DNA from: Acidihalobacter_A sp037381185
Lineage (GTDB): Bacteria > Pseudomonadota > Gammaproteobacteria > DSM-5130 > Acidihalobacteraceae
Assembly (NCBI RefSeq): GCF_037381185.1
Contig: NZ_JARRQY010000031.1
Span: forward strand, 24,773-88,772
Length of the DNA stretch: 64,000 nucleotides
Reading direction: 5' to 3'
In this document: one piece after another, positions 55,022 to 63,777 of the stretch
How the letters are laid out: each line of letters opens with the position of its first letter
Position numbering within the stretch: the stretch's first letter is position 1
Translations under genes and position numbers: made by a program
Notes under the pieces: generated by a model
Seen by the model: the letters and a program-made list of their open reading frames with translations, nothing else
Told to the model about the DNA's origin: nothing
Databases searched by the model: none

Positions 55022-55797
55022 ACGTGATGGTCTTCGACATCGAAACCGTGCCGGACGTTGCCAGCGGACGGAGGCTCTATGATCTGGACGGACTTTCGGA
55101 CGCCGACGTCGCGCAGGCCATGTTCCAGTTGCGCATGGCCAAGACCGGTAGCGATTTCCTGCCTCACCATCTGCAGCGCATCGTCGCCATTTCGGTGGTG
55201 TTCCGCACCCGTGACGCCGTACGCGTGTGGTCGCTGGGCGACGAGGCGGCCGACGAGGCCGAACTGATCTCGCGCTTCTTCGACGGGCTGGAACGCTATA
55301 CGCCGACGCTGGTGTCGTGGAACGGGGGCGGCTTCGACCTGCCGGTGCTGCACTACCGTTCCCTGCTGCACGGCGTCAGCGCGCCGCGTTACTGGGAGGT
55401 CGGCGATGACGACCGCGAGTTCCGCTACAACAACTACCTCGGCCGCTACCACTGGCGCCACGTCGACCTGATGGATGTGCTCGCCGGCTACCAGCCGCGC
55501 GCCAACGCGCCGCTGGACGAGGTGGCCACGATGATCGGCCTGCCGGGCAAGATGGGCATGAGCGGCGCCAAGGTGTGGGACGCCTTCCAGGCCGGCGATC
55601 TGGCCGGTATCCGCAACTACTGCGAGACCGACGTGCTCAACACCTATCTCGTCTATCTGCGTTTCCAGCATCTGCGCGGACGCCTGGACGACACCGGCTA
55701 CGCCGACGAGCAGGAGCGCGTGCGCAGCATGCTCGACGAATCCGAAGCGGGACATCTGCAGGAATTCCTGCAGGCCTGGTTGGCGAGCGAGGTTTGA
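55018..55797 (+). CDS. PolB-like 3'-5' exonuclease
   Basis: DEDDy-family exonuclease of 259 residues acting on nucleic-acid 3' ends. Exo I is VFDIETVPDV, exo II is SWNGGGFDLPVL, and exo III is YCETDVLNTYLVY, so all four acidic ligands and the tyrosine are seen. The cellular substrate is unknown. GTG 55018 overlaps the cysM stop. Confidence 0.88.
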   Translation: MNVMVFDIETVPDVASGRRLYDLDGLSDADVAQAMFQLRMAKTGSDFLPHHLQRIVAISVVFRTRDAVRVWSLGDEAADEAELISRFFDGLERYTPTLVSWNGGGFDLPVLHYRSLLHGVSAPRYWEVGDDDREFRYNNYLGRYHWRHVDLMDVLAGYQPRANAPLDEVATMIGLPGKMGMSGAKVWDAFQAGDLAGIRNYCETDVLNTYLVYLRFQHLRGRLDDTGYADEQERVRSMLDESEAGHLQEFLQAWLASEV

Positions 55798-55800
55798 TCC

Positions 55801-57129
55801 ATGGCACGTAGAAACAAGCGCCGCGGTCCGCCGCGCGCGCCGGCGGAGCTGCGCATCGAATCCCTGGCCCAGGACGGGCGCGGCGTAGCCCATCTCGACG
55901 GCAAGGCCGTGTTCGTCGCCGGCGGTCTGCCCGGTGAGCGCGTGCGCGCCGCTTTCACCCGCGCCCACCGTGACTACGACGAGGCCGAGGTCGAGGAGGT
56001 GTTCGAGGCCTCGCCTGAGCGGGTCGAGCCCAAGTGCCCGCATTTCGGCCTGTGCGGCGGCTGTAGCCTCCAGCATCTGGCGCCGGCGGCGCAGATCGCG
56101 GCCAAGCAGCGCGCGCTGCTGGACGCCCTGCAGCGCATCGGCGGCGTGCAGCCCGAACGCGTGCTGGAGCCGCTCACCGCCCCGGTGTGGGGCTATCGGC
56201 GCAAGGCGCGCCTGGGCGTGCGCTACGTGCCGAAGAAGGGGCGGGTGCTGATCGGTTTCCGCGAACGCCAGGGGCGCCTGCTGGCCGATCTGTCGCGCTG
56301 CGAGGTGCTGGTGCCCGAGGTGGGCGAGCGTTTCGGCGAACTTTCCGAACTGATCGACGGCCTGAGCGTGCGCGAGCAGATTCCGCAGATCGAGGTCATG
56401 GCCGGCGACGAGGGCATCTGTCTGGTATTCCGCCATCTCGAAGCGCTGAGCGACGACGACCGCGAGAAACTGACCGCATTCGCCCGTGCGAGCGGTCTGT
56501 ACGTGGCCCTGCAGTCGGGCGGGCCGGACACCATCGCGCCGCTGTGGCCCGAGCAGCAGCCGTTGTTCTACGCGCAGCCGGATTTCGGCACGCGCGTCGA
56601 TTTTCGTGCCGGCGACTTCATCCAGGTCAACGCCGGAATCAACCGACGGATGGTCGTGCAGGCGCTGGAACTGCTGGATGTGCAGTCCGGCGAACACGTG
56701 CTGGAACTGTTCAGTGGGTTGGGCAATTTCACCCTGCCTTTGCTCAGTCGCGGTGCCCGGGTTACGGCCGTCGAAGGCGACCAGGCCATGACCGAGCGGG
56801 CCGCGCAGAATGTCGCCGCCAATGGCTTCGAGGCGGCAGAGCACTACGCCGCCGACCTCCTGGCGCCCGATCCCAAGGCGCTGTGGCTCAAGCGGGACTA
56901 CGACAAAGTCCTGCTCGATCCGCCGCGTTCGGGGGCGAAGGAAATGCTGCCGCACATTGGCCGCATCGCATCGCCGCGCATCGTCTACGTGTCCTGTGAT
57001 CCGGCCACGCTGGCGCGCGACGCCGGCGAACTGGTGAACGTTCACGGCTATCGACTGGAGGCCGCCGGCGTCATGGACATGTTCCCGCACACGGCGCACG
57101 TGGAGTCCATTGCCCTGTTCGTGCGCTGA
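55801..57129 (+). CDS. rlmD: 23S rRNA (uracil-1939-C5) methyltransferase RlmD
   Basis: Methylates U1939 of 23S rRNA. The 442-residue protein begins with a TRAM domain (ELRIESLAQDGRGVAHLDGKA), followed by the [4Fe-4S] motif CPHFGLCGGCSLQHL. The SAM-binding site is VLELFSGLGNFTLPL and the catalytic cysteine lies in VSCDPATLARD. It follows the exonuclease gene with 3 bases between. Confidence 0.95.
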   Translation: MARRNKRRGPPRAPAELRIESLAQDGRGVAHLDGKAVFVAGGLPGERVRAAFTRAHRDYDEAEVEEVFEASPERVEPKCPHFGLCGGCSLQHLAPAAQIAAKQRALLDALQRIGGVQPERVLEPLTAPVWGYRRKARLGVRYVPKKGRVLIGFRERQGRLLADLSRCEVLVPEVGERFGELSELIDGLSVREQIPQIEVMAGDEGICLVFRHLEALSDDDREKLTAFARASGLYVALQSGGPDTIAPLWPEQQPLFYAQPDFGTRVDFRAGDFIQVNAGINRRMVVQALELLDVQSGEHVLELFSGLGNFTLPLLSRGARVTAVEGDQAMTERAAQNVAANGFEAAEHYAADLLAPDPKALWLKRDYDKVLLDPPRSGAKEMLPHIGRIASPRIVYVSCDPATLARDAGELVNVHGYRLEAAGVMDMFPHTAHVESIALFVR

Positions 57130-57205
57130 TCGCCGTTGAACGAAATCTCTGTGGACAGGGTCGGAAGAGTCGTTCGACATTTATCGCTGCACAGGGAGAT
57201 CGGGC

Positions 57206-58075
57206 ATGGAGATTCGGCGCGCTGTCGTGGACGACGCACGCGGCATAGCCCAGGTTCATGTGAAAAGCTGGCAGGCGGCATACCGCGATCTGCTGCCTCA
57301 GTCCTATCTTGATGCGCTGTCGGTCGAACAGCGTGAAGCGTTTTGGGAAAAGGCCATCCCCGGCGGTGCCGTCGAGGTTCTGCTTGCCGAGGTGGACGGC
57401 ATCATCGCCGGTTGGGTTGCATGCGCCGCCGCGCGAGACGAGGATGTTCCTCCGCTTACCGGCGAGATGCAGGCGATCTATCTGCTGCCGGAATACTGGT
57501 CGCTCGGGATAGGCCGGGCGCTTTGGTCGGAAGCCAAGAGGCGTTTGCAGGATCGTGGGTTTGCCTACGCGTACGTCTGGGTGTTCGCCGACAATGCACG
57601 TGCGGTCGACTTCTATCGCGCAGCGGGTTTCGCGCTCAATCCTGCGTGTGAGGACTTCGACGAGTATGCGGGCACCCGGCTGAAGGCGGTCCGTTACGAA
57701 ATGAGTCTGGTTTGGCCGTATACCTCAGTAGGTGGGCGCCGAGTGTCGGCCACGGCGATTCGTTCTCCGCATTGTCCGTGCGCGAGGTTCTTATCGTTTG
57801 CTTCCCAGTACGGTTTTGGCAATGCGGTGCACAAGTTCGCATTGTGCGGTTTCGAAGGCCGCTGCCTGACCTTCGGGAATGAGCATTTTCTTCAATTGCG
57901 GCATGGCCGCAGGCCATGCCGCGAGACCGATCAGCATCATCAGCGCGGCAGCGCTATCGGCTTCCGAGTCGAGCCCGAAGGCTTTCTGCAAGGCGGATAC
58001 CCGCTGGCGATAGTATTCACGGCGCTTTTCTTCGTCGGGTACGGGGTCACTGCCGAACTCCAGGGCCTCCCATAG
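57206..58075 (+). CDS. GNAT acetyltransferase with an unusual C-terminal extension
   Basis: Acyl-CoA N-acetyltransferase. The GNAT fold is complete by about residue 170: MEIRRAVVDDARGIAQVHV, the acetyl-CoA loop YLLPEYWSLGIGRALW, and NARAVDFYRAAGF. The open frame continues for about 119 more residues, and from 57791 this extension is antisense to tetR. It has no GNAT features. The tail probably arose from loss of the normal stop codon. The acceptor substrate is unknown. Confidence 0.8.
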   Translation: MEIRRAVVDDARGIAQVHVKSWQAAYRDLLPQSYLDALSVEQREAFWEKAIPGGAVEVLLAEVDGIIAGWVACAAARDEDVPPLTGEMQAIYLLPEYWSLGIGRALWSEAKRRLQDRGFAYAYVWVFADNARAVDFYRAAGFALNPACEDFDEYAGTRLKAVRYEMSLVWPYTSVGGRRVSATAIRSPHCPCARFLSFASQYGFGNAVHKFALCGFEGRCLTFGNEHFLQLRHGRRPCRETDQHHQRGSAIGFRVEPEGFLQGGYPLAIVFTALFFVGYGVTAELQGLP

Positions 58076-58366
58076 CATCAGCCGCAGCAGCTCGGGCGAG
58101 TGTTCATGGGTTTGCTGCAAGCGGTCGACGAGGTCGGCGGCCGATTCTCCCCACTTCCCGACGGTATCGGAGTGGGCCGCAAGCGTGTCGCTCATGACCG
58201 CCTCGAACAGGCCTTCTTTCGAGCCGAAGTTCGCGTAAATCCGCTCCTTGTTCGCCCCGGAGGCCGCGGCGATGCGGTTGATCCGCGCGCCGGCCGGCCC
58301 GAATTTGGAGAACTCCTCTCGTGCGGCATCGAGAATCCGACGCCGCGTCGCTTCCGCATCGCGCAT
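57791..58366 (-). CDS. TetR-family repressor
   Basis: Repressor of 191 residues. The N-terminal helix-turn-helix reads RILDAAREEFSKFG, INRIAAASGANKERIYANFGSKEGLFEAV. I use ATG 58366 (MRDAEATRRR) because GGAG lies six bases before it; ATG 58372 is close by, and longer reading would translate the operator region. It is divergent from an MFS gene, and two palindromes between them are likely its binding sites. The inducer is unknown. Confidence 0.92.
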   Translation of the reverse strand: MRDAEATRRRILDAAREEFSKFGPAGARINRIAAASGANKERIYANFGSKEGLFEAVMSDTLAAHSDTVGKWGESAADLVDRLQQTHEHSPELLRLMLWEALEFGSDPVPDEEKRREYYRQRVSALQKAFGLDSEADSAAALMMLIGLAAWPAAMPQLKKMLIPEGQAAAFETAQCELVHRIAKTVLGSKR

Positions 58367-58382
58367 GTGCATCTCCGTGTTT

Positions 58383-58398
58383 CCAACCATTCGGTTGG
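58383..58398. promoter_or_regulatory. Operator palindrome 1 of the TetR/MFS pair
   Basis: CCAACC-ATTC-GGTTGG, a perfect 6-base inverted repeat of the kind bound by TetR dimers. It lies 17 bases upstream of the tetR start, so the gene is likely autoregulated. Confidence 0.75.
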
Positions 58399-58412
58399 TT
58401 GCTATAGTGTTT

Positions 58413-58428
58413 CCAACCATTTGGTTGG
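58413..58428. promoter_or_regulatory. Operator palindrome 2 of the TetR/MFS pair
   Basis: CCAACC-ATTT-GGTTGG, with the same arms as the first site. The centres are 30 bases apart, about three helical turns, so two dimers could sit on one face of the DNA. It ends 15 bases before the MFS start, so binding would block that gene. A TATAGT element lies between the two sites. Confidence 0.75.
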
Positions 58429-58443
58429 TTTTGATGATGAGCC

Positions 58444-59607
58444 ATGATCAAAGTGCATCTCGGAACGACGCGGTTGGAGATTATTTTACTGGCGATGCTC
58501 ACCATCGTGGTGGTGGGGCAGATGTATGTCGTCATTCCCCTGTTCGCCCCAATGGGGAGCGCGATGGGGCATCCTGCTGCAGAGATGGTCATCGTCTCAA
58601 GCGCATTCGGGTTTCCCTACGCTTGTGCGGGACTTATCGCGGGTCCGCTAGCTGACGCCTGGGGCGCCAAGAGGGTCGTCATCCTCTCGCTATTGGCGAC
58701 TGCACTGACGACGCTTGCGGTAGCCTTCGCTCCCGATTTCATGGAACTGGTGTCGCTGCGCGCGTTCCAGGGACTGACTGCCGGCTTTTTATCCGCACCC
58801 GTGTTCGCCTATATCGCGCGTGACCTCGAGGAGGACGCGCGTGTGTTTGCGACGACCGCGGTCATGGCCGCCGCAATGTCGTCGGCCGTGTTGATGCAGC
58901 TTTTCGCCCAGGTCGCGGAAGGACTGTGCGGCTGGCGTACGGTGTTCTTCCTCGCCGCGCCCGTGATCGTTCTCATGGCCTATGCCGCGCACCGATTGTT
59001 GGCAGAATCTTCGGCTACCCGTGAGAATCGCCTGCAGAAAGCGGTTCTGATGCTGCCGGGGCTTCTTCTGCGCGGGCGCCTGCTCGCGCTCTATGCCGCC
59101 GCGCTGAGCTTGCTGAGCGGTTTCGTCGCGGTATTGTCGGGCATCGCGCTCTATGGCCCTGCGGCTCTGCGAGCGTCCCCGGAGCATCTGTTTCTGCTCA
59201 GGGCATCGGCTTTGCCGGTCATGGTGGCGGTGCCGTTCCTTGCCGTACGGCTGAGGGGGCTTTCTCCTGCGCTGCGGATCATTGCCGGTCTGGGGTTGTC
59301 CGCAATCGCGCTCGGCGCGGCCGCATCGGCGGCGGAATCCCCATGGGCACTTGCCGCCGGGCTTTCGTTCTGTGTCGCCGGTCTTCTGATCGCCGCCCCA
59401 GCGATCGTGCAGGGCGCCGCGCAGTCGGCGGCGAACGCGAGCGGCGCGGCGGTTTCCCTCTATACGTTCGCTGTTTTTCTCGGCGCGAGCCTGGGGCCGA
59501 GACTTGCCGTTGCGCTGGCGCCGACAGGGTTGAGTGGCCTGTTGTCGGCGATCGCCATGTTGTTCGCGGTGAGTGCCATTCTCGGGGCGGTGGGCCTGAG
59601 AGCTTAG
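58444..59607 (+). CDS. MFS efflux transporter controlled by the adjacent TetR
   Basis: Membrane protein of 387 residues with about 12 helices. The MFS loop motif is LIAGPLADAWGAKRVVIL, and motif C-like VSLRAFQGLTAGFLSAPVF suggests a drug/H+ antiporter-type exporter. The substrate is unknown. The start ATG 58444 lies right after the second palindrome and has no strong ribosome site. The stop overlaps the end of a reverse-strand remnant. Confidence 0.88.
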   Translation: MIKVHLGTTRLEIILLAMLTIVVVGQMYVVIPLFAPMGSAMGHPAAEMVIVSSAFGFPYACAGLIAGPLADAWGAKRVVILSLLATALTTLAVAFAPDFMELVSLRAFQGLTAGFLSAPVFAYIARDLEEDARVFATTAVMAAAMSSAVLMQLFAQVAEGLCGWRTVFFLAAPVIVLMAYAAHRLLAESSATRENRLQKAVLMLPGLLLRGRLLALYAAALSLLSGFVAVLSGIALYGPAALRASPEHLFLLRASALPVMVAVPFLAVRLRGLSPALRIIAGLGLSAIALGAAASAAESPWALAAGLSFCVAGLLIAAPAIVQGAAQSAANASGAAVSLYTFAVFLGASLGPRLAVALAPTGLSGLLSAIAMLFAVSAILGAVGLRA

Positions 59608-59757
59608 GGACCGCCTGCCTTGTCATGTGAGGCGAATACATCCTCTATCCGTTTCCACGTATCGTCGCGGGCGGCGTTGAACGTAGGCCGGCCAGCGAAC
59701 ATGAAACCGTGGCCTACGCCGTCGTAGACGACAACTTCGTGATTCACGTTGTACCGC
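59604..59757 (-). pseudogene. Dienelactone hydrolase remnant (C-terminal ~50 residues)
   Basis: The minus strand reads YNVNHEVVVYDGVGHGF, then DDTWKRIEDVF and a stop at 59604-59606. This is the end of a dienelactone hydrolase, including the catalytic-histidine region (GVGHGF). No matching upstream part exists: at about 59757 the sequence changes into the LysR remnant read the other way. The 5' three quarters are lost, so the product is dead. Confidence 0.75.
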
Positions 59758-60171
59758 GGGCGCTTTGTGTTGCTCGGAACTCCGGCGCTGGCCGAGCGGA
59801 TGCGCGACTGTTCTTCGGACGGGGAGTTTCTCGACCAGCTCGCGTCCGAAGCGATCGTCAGCTACGCGGGGGACTTGCCGATCCTGCGTCGCTTTTGGAG
59901 CGACGCCTTTGCCGCCGAGATCGTTGCCGAACCCGCTCTCATCGCGCCGGACCTGAGGGCTGTTGTTGTTGCCGTTGCGAATGGGCTTGGCGTTTCCGTC
60001 GTTCCCGCCTATCTTTGCGCCGACGCCGTTATGCGTGGCGAGGTGGCGATCCTGAAGGATGCCGAGGCGGAATCGTCCAACGAACTTCTGCTCGGTTGGA
60101 ACCGCCATGCGATCAGTTGTCCCGGGGTCGCATTTCTGCGCGGTCATTTTGTTGCCGAATTCGCCGCCTGA
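59749..60171 (+). pseudogene. LysR-type regulator remnant (effector domain only)
   Basis: About 140 residues of a LysR effector-binding domain: FVLLGTPALAERM, VVVAVANGLGVSVVPAYLC, and a C-terminal WNRHAISCPGVAFLR. The N-terminal helix-turn-helix and half of the sensor domain are absent. The upstream border coincides with the truncated dienelactone hydrolase gene on the other strand. It cannot bind DNA, so it is most likely non-functional. Confidence 0.8.
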
Positions 60172-60244
60172 TGTGTCCTCCCTCGCAGGGGGCACGCGCC
60201 TTGTACCTCATCCCGCTGGCTCACATTGCTGAAGGATCGGAAAC

Positions 60245-60892
60245 ATGTCTGCTTACGCAATCGCAGCGCTGCTCGTACTGTTCGTGTCGATCGCGCTCGT
60301 GTGGCGTCTGGCTTCCCGCCGTCAGTCGCTGCCCTGTCCGTCGTGGCTGAGCTGGCTGGTGGAGGTGGACAATCCGTTCACCAAGACCAATCGCGCCGCG
60401 ACGATCATCGCTCACCTGGGAGTCGAGCCGGGTATGCGCGTGCTGGACGCCGGCTGTGGTCCGGGGCGGCTCAGTCTGCCGCTGGCCAGGGCGGTTGGCG
60501 CGCAGGGCGAAGTCGTGGCGCTGGACGTGCAGGCCGGAATGCTGCGCAAGGTCGGAGACAAGGCTGCGGAGCAGGGCCTGGACAACATCCGCTTCATCGA
60601 GTCCGCGCTAGAGGATGCCCCCCTCGACGCCGCGCAGTTCGATCGCGCGCTGCTGGTGACCGTCCTGGGTGAAATCCCGGATCAGGCGGCGGCGCTGACC
60701 AAATTGTGTGCCGTGCTAAAACCGGGCGGCGTGCTGTCGATCACTGAAATCGTTTTCGATCCGCATTTCCAGACCCGGCGGCACGTAACCCGGCTGGCGG
60801 AAACGGCGGGTCTGCGGGAAAGGGACTTTTTCGGGAACCGCATCGCCTATACGCTGCATTTCGAGAAACCTCTCGCGAACCGGGGCGATTGA
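60245..60892 (+). CDS. Class I SAM-dependent methyltransferase with membrane anchor
   Basis: Protein of 215 residues. A membrane helix at residues 3-23 (YAIAALLVLFVSIALVW) precedes a UbiE-like methyltransferase domain. SAM motif I is VLDAGCGPGRLSLPLA; later motifs are VVALDVQAGML and LKPGGVLSITEI. The methyl acceptor is unknown. It starts at ATG 60245 and ends 1 base before the next gene. Confidence 0.85.
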   Translation: MSAYAIAALLVLFVSIALVWRLASRRQSLPCPSWLSWLVEVDNPFTKTNRAATIIAHLGVEPGMRVLDAGCGPGRLSLPLARAVGAQGEVVALDVQAGMLRKVGDKAAEQGLDNIRFIESALEDAPLDAAQFDRALLVTVLGEIPDQAAALTKLCAVLKPGGVLSITEIVFDPHFQTRRHVTRLAETAGLRERDFFGNRIAYTLHFEKPLANRGD

Positions 60893-60893
60893 A

Positions 60894-61346
60894 ATGGATA
60901 TTCGCGGTGCGACTTCCGGTGATGTCGACGCGTTGGTCGACTTGATGGAGGCGTTTTACGCCGAATCCGATATGACGCTGGACCGGCCATGGGCGGCAAC
61001 GTCGTTTGCTGCGTTGCTGTCGCAGCCTCACTTGGGGAGCGTGTGGCTTGCCGACGTTTCAGGCGTTCCTGTCGGATATGTGGTGCTGACGGTACGCCAT
61101 TCCATGGAGTTCGGCGGTCTCGCCGGTTCTGTTGACGATCTGTTCGTCGGGCCGGATCACCGCCGTTGCGGCGTGGGAAATGCGTTGCTGGCGCGTGTAA
61201 TGGATGCCTGCGCTGCGCAGGGATGCCGGGCGGTGCAGGTCGAGGTCGGGCGGGACAACGGCCCGGCTCTTGCGCTGTATCGAAAGCTTGGGCTCGACAG
61301 CGTGGACGACGAGCGGATTATCCTCTGTCGCGAACTCCGCGATTGA
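60894..61346 (+). CDS. GNAT acetyltransferase
   Basis: N-acetyltransferase of 150 residues: MDIRGATSGDVDALVDLMEAFY, the acetyl-CoA loop VGPDHRRCGVGNALL, and NGPALALYRKLGL. The substrate is unknown. It starts 1 base past the methyltransferase stop, so the two genes are probably expressed together. Confidence 0.88.
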   Translation: MDIRGATSGDVDALVDLMEAFYAESDMTLDRPWAATSFAALLSQPHLGSVWLADVSGVPVGYVVLTVRHSMEFGGLAGSVDDLFVGPDHRRCGVGNALLARVMDACAAQGCRAVQVEVGRDNGPALALYRKLGLDSVDDERIILCRELRD

Positions 61347-61482
61347 CGCATGCAGGCACGCCTTTTCTCCGCGGATACTGCGATGAGCAGGGTCTGCGGA
61401 TCGACGGCGCCCGTGCTTTCGGCTTTTCCTCCCGGTTCGTATCGCCTATCTTCTGAGATCACCGCACACGCAGGGCAAACCA

Positions 61483-61881
61483 TTGGACCCAGTCGACGCC
61501 ATCGCCGAACAGCGCATTCGCGAAGCTGTGGAGCGCCGCGAACTGGAAGACCTGCCGGGCGCGGGCCGTCCTTTGTGCCTGGACGACGATGCTCACGTGC
61601 CCTCCGAGCTGCGCGCGGCATATCGGCTGCTGAAGAACTCGGGCTTTCTGCCTCCCGAGTTGCAACTGCGTCGCGAAATCACCGAGACCGAAGCGCTCAT
61701 AGCGGCGGCCATCGAACCGGGCGAGCGCAGTCGGGCGCGCCGGCGCCTGGAGATGCTGCGTCTGCGGCTGAATGCGTCCGCGCACCGTGACCTGCGGCTC
61801 GATGAAGCCTATTACCAGGACGTTTGCCGGCGCTTCGATGCGCCGCAGGCGCCATCACGCGAAACCGAGGAGGAAGCATGA
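61483..61881 (+). CDS. DUF1992 (DnaJ-homologue-type) protein
   Basis: Protein of 132 residues with the DUF1992 core IAEQRIREAVERRELEDLPG and GRPLCLDDD, then YRLLKNSGFLPPELQLRREI. The family is found alone or fused to J-domains; its role is unclear. The start is TTG 61483. It overlaps the trpB-like gene by four bases. The gap 61347-61482 shows nothing recognisable. Confidence 0.85.
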   Translation: MDPVDAIAEQRIREAVERRELEDLPGAGRPLCLDDDAHVPSELRAAYRLLKNSGFLPPELQLRREITETEALIAAAIEPGERSRARRRLEMLRLRLNASAHRDLRLDEAYYQDVCRRFDAPQAPSRETEEEA

Positions 61882-63230
61882 GCGACACCAAGATCCTGTT
61901 GCCGGAAGCCGAGATTCCGACGCACTGGTACAACGTGATGGCGGACATGCCGAACCCGCCGGCGCCGCCGCTGGGCCCGGACGGACAGCCGGTCGGCCCC
62001 GATGCGCTGGCGGCTATTTTCCCCGAGGCCATCATCGAGCAGGAGATGTCGGCCGAGCGCTGGATCGAGATTCCCGATGCGGTGCGCGAGATTTACCGCT
62101 TGTGGCGCCCCTCGCCGTTGTTTCGGGCACATCGTCTGGAGCAGGCGCTGGGTACGCCGGCGCGTATCTACTACAAGTACGAAGGCGTCAGCCCGGCCGG
62201 TTCGCACAAGCCCAACAGCGCGGTGGCGCAGGCCTATTACAACCAGCAGGCCGGCATCAAGCGTTTGACTACCGAGACCGGCGCCGGGCAGTGGGGTTCT
62301 TCGCTGGCGCTGGCCGGGCAGATGTTCGGACTCGAGGTGCGGGTCTACATGGTCAAGGTCAGCTACGAGCAGAAGCCGTTCCGCCGCTCGATGATGCAGA
62401 CCTGGGGGGCGGAGGTGTTGGCCAGTCCCACCGACAGGACCGAGGCCGGGCGCGGCATTCTGGCCAAGCATCCGGATTCGCCCGGATCGCTTGGTATTGC
62501 GATTTCCGAAGCGGTGGAGGAGGCTGCCTCGCGGCCCGATACGAACTACACCCTGGGGTCGGTGCTCAACCACGTGCTGCTGCATCAGACCGTAATTGGC
62601 CTGGAAGCGCGCAAGCAGTTCGAACTCGCGGGGGATTTCCCGGACGTGATCTTCGCGCCCTGCGGCGGCGGGTCCAACTTCGGCGGCGTGGCCTTTCCGT
62701 TTCTGGAAGCCAAGGCAGGCGGGCGCGAGGTGCGCCTGGTCGCGGTCGAGCCCGCGTCCTGCCCGACGCTTACCCGCGGTCACTACGCCTATGATTTCGG
62801 CGACTCCGTCGGCCTGACGCCTCTGATGCTGATGTACACACTGGGCCACGACTTCGTGCCGCCCGGCATTCATGCCGGCGGTCTGCGCTACCACGGCGAC
62901 TCGCCGCTGGTCAGCCAGCTGCACAAGGAAGGCATCGTCGAGGCGCTGGCGGTGAAACAGCTCGCCACCTTCGAGGCCGGTGTCGCCTTCGCCCAGGCCG
63001 AGGGCATCGTGCCCGCGCCGGAATCCAACCATGCTATTGCGGCCTGTATCGACGAGGCGAGGCGCTGCAAGGAGAGCGGTGAGGCCAAGACGCTGTTCTT
63101 CAACCTCTCCGGCCACGGTCACTTCGATATGGCGGCATACGATCGCTATTTCGCGGGCGAACTTGAGGATTACGAGTATCCCGCCGAGGCGATAGACGAG
63201 GCGCTGCACAACCTGCCGAAGGTGGGATAG
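61878..63230 (+). CDS. trpB2: TrpB2-type tryptophan synthase beta-like protein
   Basis: PLP enzyme of 450 residues that joins indole and serine, or serves a related role. The PLP lysine is in GSHKPNSA, with ETGAGQWGSSLA and the phosphate loop APCGGGSNFGG. The length and insertions fit TrpB2 rather than standard TrpB. Start ATG 61878 has a GAGGAGGAA ribosome site. No trpA is adjacent, so it may act as a stand-alone indole-salvage enzyme. Confidence 0.9.
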   Translation: MSDTKILLPEAEIPTHWYNVMADMPNPPAPPLGPDGQPVGPDALAAIFPEAIIEQEMSAERWIEIPDAVREIYRLWRPSPLFRAHRLEQALGTPARIYYKYEGVSPAGSHKPNSAVAQAYYNQQAGIKRLTTETGAGQWGSSLALAGQMFGLEVRVYMVKVSYEQKPFRRSMMQTWGAEVLASPTDRTEAGRGILAKHPDSPGSLGIAISEAVEEAASRPDTNYTLGSVLNHVLLHQTVIGLEARKQFELAGDFPDVIFAPCGGGSNFGGVAFPFLEAKAGGREVRLVAVEPASCPTLTRGHYAYDFGDSVGLTPLMLMYTLGHDFVPPGIHAGGLRYHGDSPLVSQLHKEGIVEALAVKQLATFEAGVAFAQAEGIVPAPESNHAIAACIDEARRCKESGEAKTLFFNLSGHGHFDMAAYDRYFAGELEDYEYPAEAIDEALHNLPKVG

Positions 63231-63344
63231 ATCTGTTTAAGCGTTCCGGTTCTCGGCGTGTAAACGGTGGGGGGCTGGATGTTGCCGGTCCGCTACCGTC
63301 TACATTGACTGATAAGCACATGGGAGTGTGGGTCGCGGCGCACA

Positions 63345-63600
63345 TTGGATAACTTTAGTATCCATTGTGCTATTGCAGCAGTGATCTGTAGCTGGTCGTT
63401 GATCCTCAGCAGCTCCTTCACGCACTGGGTATGGAGCAGCGCGGTTGGCGTGTCCGAACTGCTGCTTGCGGGCAACGAACTGCAGCTCAAGGCACGCGAG
63501 GCCGAGCTGGACTGGAATGCGTTCGAACGCTGGAAGATGCCCTCCATCGTTGAATTGGTTGATGGCGAGTTCTGTGTCGTCCGAGCGCAGCGTCGCCCAC
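63345..63600 (+). pseudogene. Remnant resembling the C39-like domain of a type I secretion ABC transporter
   Basis: Two frames give pieces that make sense together: VDPQQLLHALGMEQRG (63398-63445) and then SELLLAGNELQLKAREAEL, DWNAFERWKMPSIVEL (from about 63453). These resemble the peptidase-like N-terminal domain of HlyB/LapB-type exporters. Stops and a frame change break it, and no ATPase domain follows. Family assignment by pattern only. The preceding stretch 63231-63344 shows nothing. Confidence 0.35.
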
Positions 63601-63754
63601 CACCGCCTTCCTAGGAAGAGATCGAGCGCAAGCATGGCAAGCGCAACGCAGCCATGGTGGCCGCTATAGCTACCAACAAATCGGCGCGCACTTTGGCGTC
63701 CACTTCACCACCATGGCGAAGGTGGTTCGGCAGGCAAAGCAGGGCAGTCAGTGA
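63600..63754 (+). pseudogene. Tail of a REP-associated (Y1-type) transposase or similar
   Basis: Reads EEIERKHGKRNAAMVAA in one frame and then GRYSYQQIGAHFGVHFTTMAKVV in the next, ending at TGA 63752-63754. The second part resembles the helix-turn-helix tail of REP-associated tyrosine transposases (GYSxxEIGxHFGxHYSTVSR). The catalytic part is absent and a frameshift splits what remains. Confidence 0.45.
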
Positions 63755-63777
63755 ATGGGTGAGCGGTCTAAAGTATA

